The translations under genes and the position numbers were made by a program. Shown in pieces: positions 1 through 14,800 of a stretch of 64,000 nucleotides of DNA (the first letter of the stretch is position 1; each line of letters begins with the position of its first letter). The notes under the pieces were generated by a model. It saw only the letters and a program-made list of their open reading frames with translations, was not told the DNA's origin and did not search any database. Source of the DNA: Glandiceps talaboti (lineage: Eukaryota > Hemichordata > Enteropneusta > Spengelidae); contig NC_135549.1 in NCBI RefSeq assembly GCF_964340395.1, positions 22,099,342-22,163,341 of the forward strand. The letters are read 5' to 3'.

Positions 1-2699
1 GTCTGGAAAGTACGTTGTGAGGGGGCGCCCTCACACATCAGTGTTTGGTGCAGGTGGAGCAACACATTGTATCTTACAGTCTATCATGACAACAAAAGAA
101 AACAGAATGGTGACCCACAGTCCCTTCTGTCATAAAGAGAGAGAGTGGCTTGATGACCATATCTTGTTCACTTTCCACTTTTCACTTTTATCTTCATTTC
201 AACCTTGTAACCTCATCACCAAATGATGTAATAGTTCCAAATGGTTGAATTAGTAGGAATACATGGCTTTAACATGAAGTTTTACGAGTATTAAAGAAAA
301 AAAAGAGAAAAAAAAGTGTTGTTCTGATAGCCTATGTTTTCCTTCATGCCATCCTCTAAACTTGTCAAATGCAGCTGAATGTAGCTTAAGGGATCAATCT
401 CCTGAAAAATCGCAGAAAATCTAAAAATTTGTAAACTCTTCAAAAGGAAAGCTTGTTCATGGTCGTTTTGAAATGATGAAATTTGGATTATTTACATCTT
501 GTTTTTAGGAAAATTTACAATCTTTTAGTTTTCCATCTTGTTAACGAAAGTATTCGGCAGCCATATTGGATTCTAAAATGGCATTATTTTGATACCATTT
601 TCGGACCTCAATTTCAAAATTTGTTTTTTTCTTACATTTAACTGAAAATTGGTTTGAGTATTATTTGCTAGGTGCATGCTATATGGAATTTTGATAAAAA
701 TAACACAAAATATGTCAGTGACCTCCAAAATATGAAAGTAAACTTTGTTAGATACTGACCCTTTGTTGGAAAGGATTATGTAATTGGAACTACGTTCTAG
801 TACATTATTTTACTTGGCCTTAATGAAAAATAACAATTTTGAAATATAAATGAGTGGTTGAATGAATGGAAGACTTTCAGTATCTCCGAGGAACACAAAA
901 ATTGTTCATTCAAAACTTTCAAACATCAACAATTTAAACTCTTACATATTCTACCTCTGTTTTTTACTGTCCTATGTGCACAAAGGTCTATTTATTTCGT
1001 CCATTTCTACATTTAGTGAGAAAATAGTGAAATTTTCAAAGGGAAGTTATTGTGTTGTGCTCTATACTGACAAGTTTATTAACATATTTTGTTATGTTCT
1101 CAATATATTTGATGTATGTGTATTTGCAATACTTGGATTTGTACTGTTTTCACAGCTAAATAGCTTTATTAAATTGAGGATGTTTTTGTTCAGTGTAGTT
1201 TTTATAAAACTATACACTCAAATAAAATAGATCTTCTCCCCACACTTGTATGGAATTGTTGTTCTGTTTTTTATCCAAATAAGTTAAAAGTTGAGTCTAA
1301 CTTTTGGTATACTTGGAATTGATTATTCCTATCAACTTACATACATTTTTGGGGTATTATGAAATGGCACCTCTGTAGCTCTTGTTAAGAAGCCCTACTG
1401 CACTTGATAGGTGTTTGGCTATTTTGAGGGTATCTGCAAGGTTTTATGGGAATACATGTGATGACATCACAAATAGCGGAATCTCTTTGTCTTGACAAAT
1501 TCAAATAATGTACTACATAATTACATACATGTATGTGTGTATGTGTGTATGTATGTATGTGTGTATGTATGTATGTATGTATGTATGTATGTATGTATGT
1601 ATGTATGTATGTATGTATGTATGTATGCGCTTTGTGTGTGTATGTATGCATGCATTTGGCATGTGTGTGTATGCATGTATGTATGTATGTATGTATGTAT
1701 GTATGCATGTGTGAGTGTGCATGCTCGTGTGTGTGTGTGTGTGTGTGTGCACTAATTTAATTTCTGACACTCCTGGAAACTGTAGGTATAAACGGTCATA
1801 CAACATCAGAAGGCTCTCAATTCATACCAGCACCATCTGAAAGATTACTACAATACACTATATTTCAATATACAATGTACTTTTATTGTTATGGCAATGT
1901 TACAGCTGACTGCATTTAGCAAATATATACACATATCTGCAGAATACTATAAAGTGTTCATTTAAACAATAGGCAAAAATAAATTAAGATGTTTGTTTGA
2001 TTGATTGACTCACTGACCAACTGACTGATTTGATTGATTGATTGATTAAAATCATGTAAATTCAAATTCCACTCAATAAGCAATATATTTTCAATGATTC
2101 TTTCATTTGCTGTAATTAAATTTTCTCCTGCGAATAATTTCGGCATCAGGAATGTCACCAGAAAACCTTAGTGATAACAATAAATAAAAACTGATAATAA
2201 TTTGGTGAACACAAATCCAGTATTTAAAACAGGCTGCATAGCACCAAGACTTGGTAGAAAAGAACTGTGGTGTCCAATTGTGTTCCTTTCAAACATAAAG
2301 ACTCCCTAGCTTGCTGACCAAACAGACAGTGACATGTAATGGGTGAGATTCACATATTTCCGTAAGTGTTTGCTTGTTTGAGAAATATCACTTTCGTTGC
2401 GTTTCTGCAGGTATATGGAATGTTTGAACACAATATACACCATTATTAGACCAAGAGGTTAGAAGAACCACTAGAAAGTAGGTTATTTTTTGAGAATTCA
2501 AAACAGGCACTATAAGCCGAGTTTATATATTTTGGGTGAATAACTTTTGTGGTAGTCAACTTTACTGAGAAGAATACTGTATCTGTGAGCACTATGTGTC
2601 ATATCTTTGAATATTAAACTTACCACACTTTCAAATTTGGATTGACAACTATTATAAACCAGTCTTTTGCACTTTGAATATTATCATAGAACTATCCAG

Positions 2700-2730
<31 letters not shown>

Positions 2731-3391
2731 TATTATTATTATATAGTTTTAGCAATAATGTTGCAATAATAATATTTACATCTTCTGTAGATATAGCGTG
2801 AATAAACTAAAAACTAAAAAGAATACAACGTGGTGTACAACTGACATAAATTGTAAATCTATATTTGGTATTTTGAAATTATATTTCAAAAAATTGTGTA
2901 CTTTTTCACTTAGTATTTGGATTTCAAAGCCTTGCAACCTAACTAACTTCCAAGAATGACATCATAGCAGTGTCTCTCTCTCCATATGTGTGGTGCAGTG
3001 AAGACCCTCACTGTACAAAATCTTCAGCACAACTTCATCAGAATGATAGTGTATCCACCTTCGTCCCATAAACAAAAGGGAATCATAACATCGTCAATGA
3101 GGGCGCTCTAACAGTCAAACCAAGACACTTTTGATTGCGGAACACAGATCACGTCTTTCATGACTCCAGTGTTTTCCTTTTTTGTATTTGAAAAGCTGCT
3201 GCATACATACATCAAAAGTCATCATATTATAACTGTAATGTCCATTTCATCTTCTTTTAAGATAAAATGCTGGATTCTTCAACATTTTTTTAAGCTTCCT
3301 TTTGTCTGAAACTTTGAAGAAAATGTGTGTAACCCGGCAACCACGAGTCTCCCACACATAAAGTTCATCTTTTACACCATTTCTTACTTCT
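1..3391. other. Gene-poor flank downstream of TMEM116
   Basis: No exon with recognisable protein similarity was found. The stretch is AT-rich and has an AATAAA on the plus strand near 1219, which could belong to a plus-strand transcript entering from the left, but no coding part of such a gene is visible. It holds a TATG/TG microsatellite, short GATT repeats near 2000-2046 and an ATT run near 2708-2742. It presumably also contains the 3' UTR of TMEM116 (minus strand, stop at 3392). The ORF at 862-1230 has no family resemblance and biased composition. Confidence 0.5.
1524..1749. repeat. (TATG)n / (TG)n compound microsatellite
   Basis: Long run of TATG units with interspersed TG and a closing (TG)n block. 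It generates spurious ORFs of Tyr/Val/Cys/Met on one strand and His/Thr/Ile on the other. Confidence 0.97.
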
Positions 3392-5656
3392 TCAAATGTT
3401 CGAGAAAGTTTTGTAACCGGGCAACAGAAAATCTCCACTCATTGATGAAGCTCTTGTCTTTTCGAGTTGAGTATGTGGATGTATAATATTAACAGCTGTT
3501 TGGAATCCTCGTCTCTGCCATCCGTAGATAATACAATTTAGTAAACCTTGCAGTGGTGCTGTACAGCCCTGATGGAAGGTAAAGTCATACAAAAATAAAA
3601 CATATGTTAATGCTCTCTCTCACAAAACTATCTTGTAATTTCTATTTAGGATGCAAAATACCCGCTAAAGATTTATTTTTGCTTATTTTTGCTGGAAAAC
3701 TAAAATGCAAAAAATAAAAATAGAGAGACTAAAATGCCTTCTTGTACATAAACACAATGTACTAGTCTTGTAATTAGTGAAAGTTAGCCTTTGAGATCTA
3801 GCTGAAGACTGAAAAATCACAAAATTTTCTAGTAGCGAAAGTATCTTAGTTTACAGTATATTATCTGCTCTCAGATGTGTTACTGCAGGTATATCAAATG
3901 TTTGATAAAATATACACCATTTCCAGACTACAAAATACACTATCTGCTTCTCACAAACATTTCCGCAGGTGTATTGAATACTTGAACATAATGAAGGAAC
4001 ATACACCATTTTCAAACTGCAAGATACATTATCGGCCCTCAGATGCCTTTCTGCAGGTAGAGTGATGTTTGAACACACACTATACATTTTTTAGACTGCA
4101 AAATACTGTATCTGTTCTCTGATGTGTTTCTGCTGGTATATTCATATTCATATTCATATTCATATTCATATTCATATTCATATTCCTTTTCATATTCATA
4201 TTCATATTCATATCAATGACTGCAAAGAAAGGCTAAGAGCCTATGAGCTGATCAAGAGTCAAATACCAAAAATGCAGGTGTATTGAATATTTCAACACAA
4301 TATACACCATTTTCACACATCAGCAGCTATGAAACATGCGTGGAGAGTGGAGACAGACAAAACTTATGTCACAAGAACTTTCTGGCCGAATGAAGGAAAT
4401 TATTTAAGAACCATATCAATTTCTACCTGTGCATGTTTAATTTAAGTTATCTTAGGGACAATACTAATGTATTTCCAACACTACAGAACAAAACAGTTTA
4501 GATATCCACTGCCTTGTTGCAGGATGACTAGGGCGTAAAATCCATACTTTCTGTTTGAACATATACAACTTGGCTTGCATGTGGTACGACAGTCTTCATA
4601 CACTACTTACCTGTAAGATGTAGAGCCAGAAGAAACTCTGCATACTGAAACCATTTGTAAATGACACCAAACCTAAGACGACGGCTGAAACAATCAACAG
4701 AAAATACATTTCACATGATACTCTTTGGCATAATAGTTATAAAAGCAATCATTATAAGCTGACTACGAAAGAGAACCTAAAAATTGTAACCTACTGTTTA
4801 TGTCATATAAATTGAGCATTTATTATAGTCTTCTTCAAAATCAGGAAATCGATCATAAGTTTTTCATTTTTTTTTTACAAATTATTGCCAAATCAACTTT
4901 TTTATTCATAATGACAACAAACTGTATGAAATTAGTTATCACTTCACTACAAGGTTTCTATGACATTGTATTACTACTTATCCAAGGTGTGCAGAGTTGC
5001 AGTGACTTGCAACACCCACTAGTATAGCGCCCTCATAGTTGAGAACTACTTTTTAAAGTCACCGTGACATTTACAAAGTTGAAATTCTAGTCTCGATGTA
5101 GAAATATTTGGACAAGATAATACATGGAAGAAATCAAAATCAACATACACTTATGCTAACCAGCTGCCTCAATATAACAGAATTTCCTTCCCCTTTCATT
5201 TTGTAATTAAACACTTTCAGGCTTAGTTCAAGTTGTTTTTAAACTTTACCCACTGGATTTAACTTATATATCGCCTGTCATTTACTGCCTTTCCTGTTAG
5301 CTGAATGTGTGTCTTTTTTTCTCATTGTCTCTATTAAACTTGGGCAAGATTTCTTAGTGTTATATACTGAGTTCTTATATACATAATCATCATATTGTAC
5401 TACTTACATGGCAGCCAGCAGATAGAGAATATAGAACAGTAAAGTATTGCTCTATTGCGTACTCTAGCAGCATCTATGTACTGTCTGGGTCCAACTATGG
5501 CTCTACTCAAATGTCTTTGTTTTAGAGCACGGTGAGTCAAAAAGTACATAGCCTGAAGAGAAAAAATAAAGAAAAGAAAAACTTACTATTTTCTATCATG
5601 ACTGAGATATTCATCAAATACACGTTTGTGTGTGTGTATGTGTGTGCATGGGTGCA

Positions 5657-5687
<31 letters not shown>

Positions 5688-5742
5688 TTGCATGTGCATG
5701 TGAGTGTGTGTGTGCATGTGTGTGTGCATGTGCATGTGCGTG

Positions 5743-5820
<78 letters not shown>

Positions 5821-8800
5821 ATTCCTTGATAGTAAATATATGAATTTCATGCTACTCAAGTGACTAAATCCCTCTGTTAACTATTGGTACAATATCAATG
5901 AAGTTCATGGAATAAATGTAAGCCTTCATGATATATCATATTCAAAACCTATTATGTGTACTGCTTTACTAATATAACGATAAAATTAACCTGGAATACA
6001 TGCAGCTGTGTGTTTGGAATATTCATTATTTTCCCATTACAAAATTCAAAATCCCCAATCGCCTGGATTCTAGGCTACAATAAAATGTATATGTTGCAGA
6101 ATTTAAAAATAGGTGTTTGATGTCACATTTTATCATGTTTTCATGGTTTTATCTCATGTGAATTTTCCTGCTTGCTGGACACATGGCAAAACGTACAGGC
6201 AAATGTGACAGTTGATAAGATTATGCAAACTTCTGTGATAAGATGACCAGATATATCTAAACTAACAAACAAGACACATTGCAAACATGCAGACAAATGT
6301 GATACCAGACAAACCTATGCAAATTTTGATAAAGTGATAAGTAGATACCAGTAAACTACAATGTATACCTAGTAAACATCTAAGTCAAGGCATCTACCCC
6401 TCACATGCACACAAATGTGATACTAGACAAGTGTATGCAAATTTGATTAGCTGATACTGAACAGACAATTTAGAGAACTTTACCATTGGTGATACTTCCA
6501 TGACTATATCTAGGAAACTTCTATGTACCCCTCCACATGCAGACAAATGTGACATTAGACAAGTGTATGCACACTTTGATTAGCTGATACTGGACAGACA
6601 ATAGTGAACTTTACCATTGGTGATACTTCCATGACTATATAGTAAACATCTACTCCCTCACATGTGACACTAGACAAGACTTTGCAAACTCGGATAACAG
6701 TTAATCATACCCACACACAGAGCCACACATAAACTGTCGTTGAATGAGTTAGAACAGACAATACAAGTAGTATACCCAACTATGTATATTTCAAAGTCAT
6801 GACAACTCACATCTACAACATTGTCATTACTTGAAATCTGAATCTAGTCATTACAAACTACCATTTTTTTATTCCAATTTTCCATAAATTACGCTGGAGG
6901 AGGAAAAATAATATTTCCCAATATTTTCCTTCATTCAACTGGAAAATACTTATGACCTCAGCACAAAAGCCACATAGGTCACTCATATTTTCCTTGGAAT
7001 AAAACGATGAAAAATATTAGGGTACACCTGCTAAACACCTATGTAGCACATCACATGCAGACAAATGTGACAGCTAAGAGTTAACAATATACAAACACTG
7101 ATTAGCTGATAAGAATATTGTGATATCTTGCACTCAGAGATATAAGCCATCAGATAACAGAACTCTGTATGACTAATGTATATAGACTAGTGCTATAACA
7201 CAATGTAAAGCATTTTCACAAAAATAAAATAAGTCCCATCAAGATTTCTTTTATTGACAGTGCCGATACAGTCACATACACAGACAGACTCAGGCACAAA
7301 ATAAATTGCAATACTTTTTCAGTATTTTCCTCTATCATTTTTACTGAATTATTTTAAATACCCCAGAGACTTGGCTATCTGACTTGACATACTGGCTTGA
7401 CAGTATAGCCCAGAGACTTGGCTATCTGACTTGACATACTGCCTTGACAGTATAGCCCAGTGACTTGGCTATCTGACTTGACATACTGGCTTGACAGTAT
7501 AGCCCACAGACTTGGCTATCTGACTTGACATACTGACTTGACAGTATAGCCCAAAGACTTGGCTATCTGACTTGACATACTGGCTTGACAGTATAGCCCA
7601 AAGACTTGGCTATCTGACTTGACATACTGGCTTGACAGTATAGCCCAGAGACTTGGCTATCTGACTTGACATACTGGCTGACAGTATAGCCCAGTGACTT
7701 GGCTATCTGACTTGACATACTGGCTTGACAGTATAGCCCAGAGACTTGGCTATCTGACTTGACATACTGGCTTGACAGTACAGCCCAAAGACTTGGCTAT
7801 CTGACTTGACATACTGGCTGACAGTATAGCCCAGTGACTTGGCTATCTGACTTGACATACTGGCTTGACAGTATAGCCCAGTGACTTGGCTATCTGACTT
7901 GACATACTGGCTTGACAGTATAGCCCAGAGACTTGGCTATCTGACTTGACATACTGGCTTGACAGTACAGCCCAAAGACTTGGCTATCTGACTTGACATA
8001 CTGGCTGACAGTATAGCCCATGACTTGGCTATCTGACTTGACATACTGACTTGACAGTGTAGCCCAGAGACTTGGCTATCTGACTTGACATACTGGCTTG
8101 ACAGTATAGCCAAGAGACTTGGCTATCTGACTTGACATACTGACTTGACAGTATAGCCTAGAGACTTGGCTATCTGACTTGACATACTGACTTGACAGTA
8201 TAGCCCAGTGACTTATTACAAAAGAACAAAACGATTTTCAGAAAAGAGTTGGTGAACATTTCAAGAGACAAAAAAATTAACATAAACTAAAAAATGACAT
8301 CTACTAGGACTTTGAAATAAAACAGTAATGATCATTAAAATAGCCACTTACCAAATTACCAAGCAGCACCAATAACAAAGGTAATAAGAATGATATATTA
8401 GACACAAAATACCACATTAAATATCCATCTGGCTGAGAAGGTAAGATGAAAAATACGGTAGATAAGTAGATATGTTGACAAATAGTGATCTAACATGTTT
8501 TATGAACAAGTAAAGATGTTATATCTGTCATTTTTACCAAATAGAATGTCATATCAATTGAACATACTGATATTTTCTGGGGAATCATTAATTTTTTTTA
8601 GCAACCTTTCCTTTTATTTCTACCATATATATTCATGAAGGAGGCATTAAAACATACACATTTCAAGGTTCAAGTACTTATGTAGTTACTAAAAAAGTCC
8701 GCAAAGTTTGAGTAATTTCTGTCAGTCTACAATGTCATTTCCATAGTACATCACATCACACCAACTGACTGATTCTTTTAAATTGCCATGACAAAAGCAT

Positions 8801-11800
8801 TTGTTTGTTTGACAATGGGATGTAATCAATTTATAAAGACTTCATAAATGTCAGTCTCTGGGAGCTTTCGTGATTAAGGTAAATTTTTCAAGGGCCTCTC
8901 ATGACAGAGTATGAACCACACTAGTTGATACTAGGAATGTGATATATGACTTGGTTGTATATTTAGAAATCATTGATAAGTTATCACTAACACTGACTCA
9001 GCAAATCTGATACAGTAAAAATGCCAAGTGTTTCAAGCACCAATGACACAGATACATGCATTACAAACACAAACAAACACACAAAAAGTCTACCCGTGAA
9101 CTATAATGTCAATATTCCATTTTTATGAGCTAAATAGAAACAACTCTTGCAATTTTGGGAAAAAAAGTAAAGTAAAATTACAGACTAGCAAATCTAATTC
9201 ATGTTACATAACATGTACTAATATTCTTTAATTTGTGGTGGTTAGCATTATCATTCATTACTTGATTAGCGTTGTTCAGTGCTCTCTTAATCACTCTAAA
9301 TTGTATTGTCGTTGTTAGTACTTTTGTTAAAGTGACACACGCTGAGTTTGTAAACTTTATACTTAAGTGAAAATACTTCAACAAAACTACATTTCAATAA
9401 TTTTTATAATATTAGTGTGGATGCATGTCTTCAATACCATTACAGTTGTCTTCAGCCATTGTTAGAACAGCTGATTGCATAGTAGGAATTTCCTGAACAT
9501 TTTTGGTACATATCATAAATTACATCACCTGATTGTTTATGAGTTGTATCTTAATACTAGGTTTGAGTTCAGTCAATCGCAAGTGGTGGTTAAGTATGCT
9601 TCAGTAGGTACAATAAGGTGAGTACCTTGTAAATATGCACTAAAAACTACATCTATACATGTATAAACTCAGCTTGTGCCCCTTTAAACTTAATTGTTGT
9701 TGTTAGCACTCTCGATAATTAAATCACACTATCAAATAGTCATAGCACCAACAACACAGAAATTTTGAGTCGTGGTTATAATAGGCAATAACATTGATAT
9801 ACATTGTATAATCATAAGGAAAACAATATAAGAAGACTTGTTGCAGGTATAGCTGATATGTCTGACAGATTTTAAGTGTTTTCAAGGAATTCCTAATAGC
9901 ATGTGTTTCAATGCCGCCCTCTAAGTTATTCCTCCTTTGTTCAAATAGCAATTACTTGTGTACAAACAAAATATCTCCTTTGGGATAAAGAAGATTAATT
10001 TAACAACATCTCAGATAACAGAATATTATAATAGTTGTAAAGTTGACATCCAGTTCTACAGCTATGTGCCTAACAGTTACTTTGTTTCAACGATATCCAT
10101 GCCATGTGTTTCAATTTCACATGACACCCTAAAAGTTAATATTTTACCAACATGTCAGATTTACAATTAGTTGTGTTAGCCAACAGCAGATACTATGATG
10201 TGTATGACAGCGAAAGACACATCAATGTCTCATGGCACGCTTTTTAATTTCACATGGCAGACCCAAGATTATGGTATCAACATCTCTGATTCTAATATTG
10301 ATATTTTCAACGTTCAAGGTTGTTTTAAAGTCTGGTATTCACTCTCTGGTATAATCACTACGAATATGACGTCTGCCTTTGATTAAAAAGGTCTTGACAA
10401 CATGATCTAACAGATATGCAATACTGTTTTCATACATCATTCATAAATATAGATTTCTAAAATGCCATGGGGGTGATGGATGGGGATGAGGGGTGAGGGG
10501 TGCTACTCCTCCTATTTGACTATACACATATGTTCCACCCTTTGGTCTAAAATGGGGTCTGTTGGTTTTTTTTAACTGAAGTCTAAAATGGAATCCACTC
10601 TACATTATTTTTTATTTTGCTTGGTCTAAAATACCATCCATTGTCCTTAAAACTGTGCCATTAATTGCCCTCAAAATGTTGCCCCCAGAAAAAAAAAACC
10701 AAGAGTGAAAACTACATTTTGCAATCCACCATTTCCTTAATATGGAACTACTAAAATGTATTTTGGTATAAAATTTGTTCTTCTAAAAATCTGTAATGGT
10801 CTAAAATGGAGTATTGGTTTTTGGTCCAAATGGGTCTAAAATGGGGTCTGGGGTTGGCAATATTGGCCGCACACCACTACTACAGCTGGCCACTGGTACC
10901 GTCCTCCGGGTCACACCCTATGCTAAGAATAGGATGCCCAGTATGTACAATTTAAGATTGTTTTACACAATATTTTGAACTTACCACACATTCTTCTGAT
11001 CGATGATGTGCTAGCAGCACACACCTACAAAAATAAATAAATATAGCATGAACGTTAGAAATGGATTACACCCTATATTCATACATGAAGTATCAAAGCT
11101 GTATGACAGACATTACAGATGTGATTTCAATACCAAAATAAACAAATCTGAACAATTCCCTCTATACACAGGTACACCAAATATCAAATCACTCTGACCA
11201 CCGTCTTTAGTGGAGAAGTAGAAATATCAATTCTGACCAAAATTAACTTTAAAAGTCTGCAAAAATGAAATATTACTGACAATGGTTTTGGCTTTATCCT
11301 GGTTATGATAAATTGGTCGAAAACTACATATTGTTTCTAATTGTTTCTTACATTGGTAAAGTTCTCTAAACTCTAGATCTCCTAGGTGGCCACCTTCAAA
11401 TCAACACATGCACACTACACAATTTCATCTGTATCAGCTATCTCTCTTTGATCAGAATCATTTTTTTGGAACACAGCTTCCCAGAGGTACTTTGAGGTGG
11501 GTGAAAACAAATCATCACATTTCAAAACAAACAAAAATGTTTGAACAAAATAATAGTACAGATGGACACAGCTAAACAAATCCAAACTCTGTGATTCAGT
11601 TCTCCTGGTATAAACATAGCCACTGCTAGCTGAATTAAATATTGTGACAAAAAAAAACACAATAATATGTCGTACTACTTACTCAAAATTCCTACATTTT
11701 CCTGTCTCATTTTGTTTTTTGGGTAAACCAGTGAATATAGTACATGCAAGTAAAGCTATTGCACAGATAATGGGTATCACCCAGGATAGACAGTACAGTG

Positions 11801-14800
11801 AATAGACACTTGGAAAATGACCATAAATCTGAAAATAATACATACAAATATTTACTGACTACAATGGCAAATTTCTTTCAAATTTATGTGGTTCACATAT
11901 AATACACAGGAATATTGTTATTACCTTGAGCTTATTATATATATAGAGGGAAGTCCTCTATAAGCACACATGCTTCTATATATACATACTATTAATAACA
12001 GGTATCTGTCCCATTTTCTTTGGTTCACAACAAAAAGTATTATGTTCCAATTACATTCTCTTCTCTTCTTTTTTCACATATAATTCCTACTAGTACTTGT
12101 TGTTAGGATTATTTACTTAATTTGGAAATATCACAATGACTAACTTGATATTTCAATACTTGCAGTGTAGTGTATTTGTTTATGAAATTTATTGCTTAAT
12201 TAAAATATGTCAAAGTTAATAAAAATGTACACAGGAAAAAAAATTAAACTTAAAAGCTAAAGTCACATCAGGATTACAAATATAGTTATGAAAAACAGTC
12301 GTTACAAATATGGTTGTGAATAACATCTTAAATAACTTGTATAATCCTTTGGCTGAACAAAGAAAAGTAATTGGGAAATAATGTCTAAATATCGTGTAAT
12401 GACTTTATACTTACAGACTCTCTCATAGGTTTCCTTTTCAGTCTTTCTCTCATTCGGATATAAACTTCAATTCCATATGTCAAAGTTAATAAAAATGTAC
12501 ACAGGAAAAAAGTCTGTGAATTGATACAAGAAAAAAAAAACAATAAATAGAATATACACACATGATTTCAAGAGTTTGAAGCGACAGATAATGAAGACTT
12601 AAACTTTCGAAAATAGACAAAGTAGCAATCTTGAGGCGGCGGCAGTAATATACTTTACTTACTTCCCTAGACACATTTACATGTATGTATGGAAACTTTA
12701 CCCAGTATGACAAATCATATACTTTAAGTTTTACTGTGCTGGAATGAACAGATTAAATTCTGTTGGTAGACAGACTGAAAGACTCAACCAAACTCTATAT
12801 TATTAGCCTATTATATTACGTGATTGTTTTCAAAATACATGTTTGAATATCATCTATCGGGGAGCAATTTTGTGAAAAGTGTTGATTCAGCAGATTTTAA
12901 CCCTAACGCCTGACACTCTATATTTACGGTGTAATCACATATACAGAAATCATGGTATCATACAAACAATTATTGCGCAATGCTACAGTAGGTGTTTCCC
13001 TCACCTTTACACTGTTGTGACTTAAAACATGTCTGAAACTGAGTTTTCATTTTTTTATTAACATACTAAATATTTCCATTGTTTCATCTGGCTAATTTGA
13101 GCAGCTAGTGATTCTGGTTAATCAGACCTGAAAATTATTAGCCAGTACCAGCCATCCAGGTCTGCATAAAAATGTTGTCTTCTGTGAGTGGGTATACACA
13201 TTTCTTTCATTTGGCATTCAAATACTTACCATTGAGAGGCCAATTACTAGACTGCATTCTAGTGAATAGTCTCTGTCGGAGTCTGCGGCAGATACGTACA
13301 ATGAACAGCCAATCAGAAGGAAGGTGGATGCCAGCAAATCAGCCAATGACAGATGAAAGATTGGATGCACCTAATATGAATACACAAAACAATTTCTAAT
13401 TCTGATGTTTACAACGAAACAAAAAATGTTGAAAGATATTGAAATCAACGATGAATCGTAAACTTAATATTGAGTCATGTATTTATAAAAGGATAAATTT
13501 AAAATGTGTGCTTATACTTTATATCATTTTTACAAATGTAGATACCATGGTAATAAATACTAATGTCAATAAGATGTGAAAGGCCAAGAACACTGGATCT
13601 ATATTTAGTTTACCCCAAGCTGACAGTGACATATATTGAGAACTAAGGCAACAAGAAGGATACTATAATGTTTGGATTATCGACATTTAGACATTTTGGG
13701 TTATTAAGATGTTATAGCACAGCTTCATCTAGTTCAACAGATTGATTTGATTTACAGTAACTGTAATTAATTATGATCCCCAAAAAATAATTATTAAAAT
13801 GAAAAGTGTACAGAAAAACAAAGAAACAAAAAACTACATAGCCAGAGAAATAATTCAGAGAAATAATAAGAATTACACCAAAATAAAACTGATGATCTGT
13901 TTGTCAAGTACCTGTATAGGCTATCTCATTTTATGCAACTTGAATTGTAATGCTTCAATTATTTATCAGCATTATTAGTTTTCTAGTTTTTGATATCCTT
14001 TGCTTTATAACATACCAACTGTAATGATGTTTGGTAGGAACATGTGCACATTAGTGAATGGGAGACCCCTCCATTGTCTATGATATGCCTAAGTACAAAG
14101 CAGAATCTTAAGCTGATAATGTAATCTAATCAAAATAACAGCTATTGTGTAGATGAATGAATAATACAGCGTCATCATGTTCTACCAAAACACACACCAC
14201 ACCACATCAACAGATCACTTTGATTATTCCTCAGACCACTCAGACCATAGTGGTCAATTTGATTATTCCTCAGACCACTCAGGCCATTAGTGGTCAATTT
14301 GATAATTCCTCAGACCATAGTGGTCAATTTGATCATTCCTCAGACCACTCAGACCATAGTGGTCTGAAATTACTCTTAGCACTGGAAAAGTCATGTATAA
14401 ACAAAACCTTGGCCTACTGAGTCAACTCAGCAAAGTCTTGAGTACAAAATCTTGGCCAGAAATACTTTACCGTTTATTGTATATACAATAATATTTCAGT
14501 TTTCAAGAAAATTAATCTGTGTTGATAAACCATAATATCAATGTAAACTTCTGTTCCAAACACAAACATAAAAATTTTTACCTGAAATTTTTGACTACAC
14601 GCTTCACTTTTTTGTTAAATAGATTGACCACGGCAACTATTCTGAGTATGTGACCTTATGGACACCAATTAAATTTATTTGTGGCATCATGAATTTTGTC
14701 ACCTAGAACACTAATCTGTGTCTTTGTATCAATATAATATTCAATGGAAAACAAAAAAGAGAGTAAAAGCTAGGTTTATACGTGAATACACCCCATATAC

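Noticed and set aside
862-1230. 122-codon ORF with hydrophobic segments
   Set aside because: AT-rich composition (Phe, Ile, Leu, Tyr), no family resemblance, no splice or initiation support; more likely 3' UTR or intergenic.
5532-5863. ORFs of 77-103 codons
   Set aside because: Translations of the TG/CA microsatellite; same for ORFs at 1385-1806, 18798-19281, 30382-30791, 45011-45300, 48885-49194 and 50938-51327 outside the NICN1 exon.
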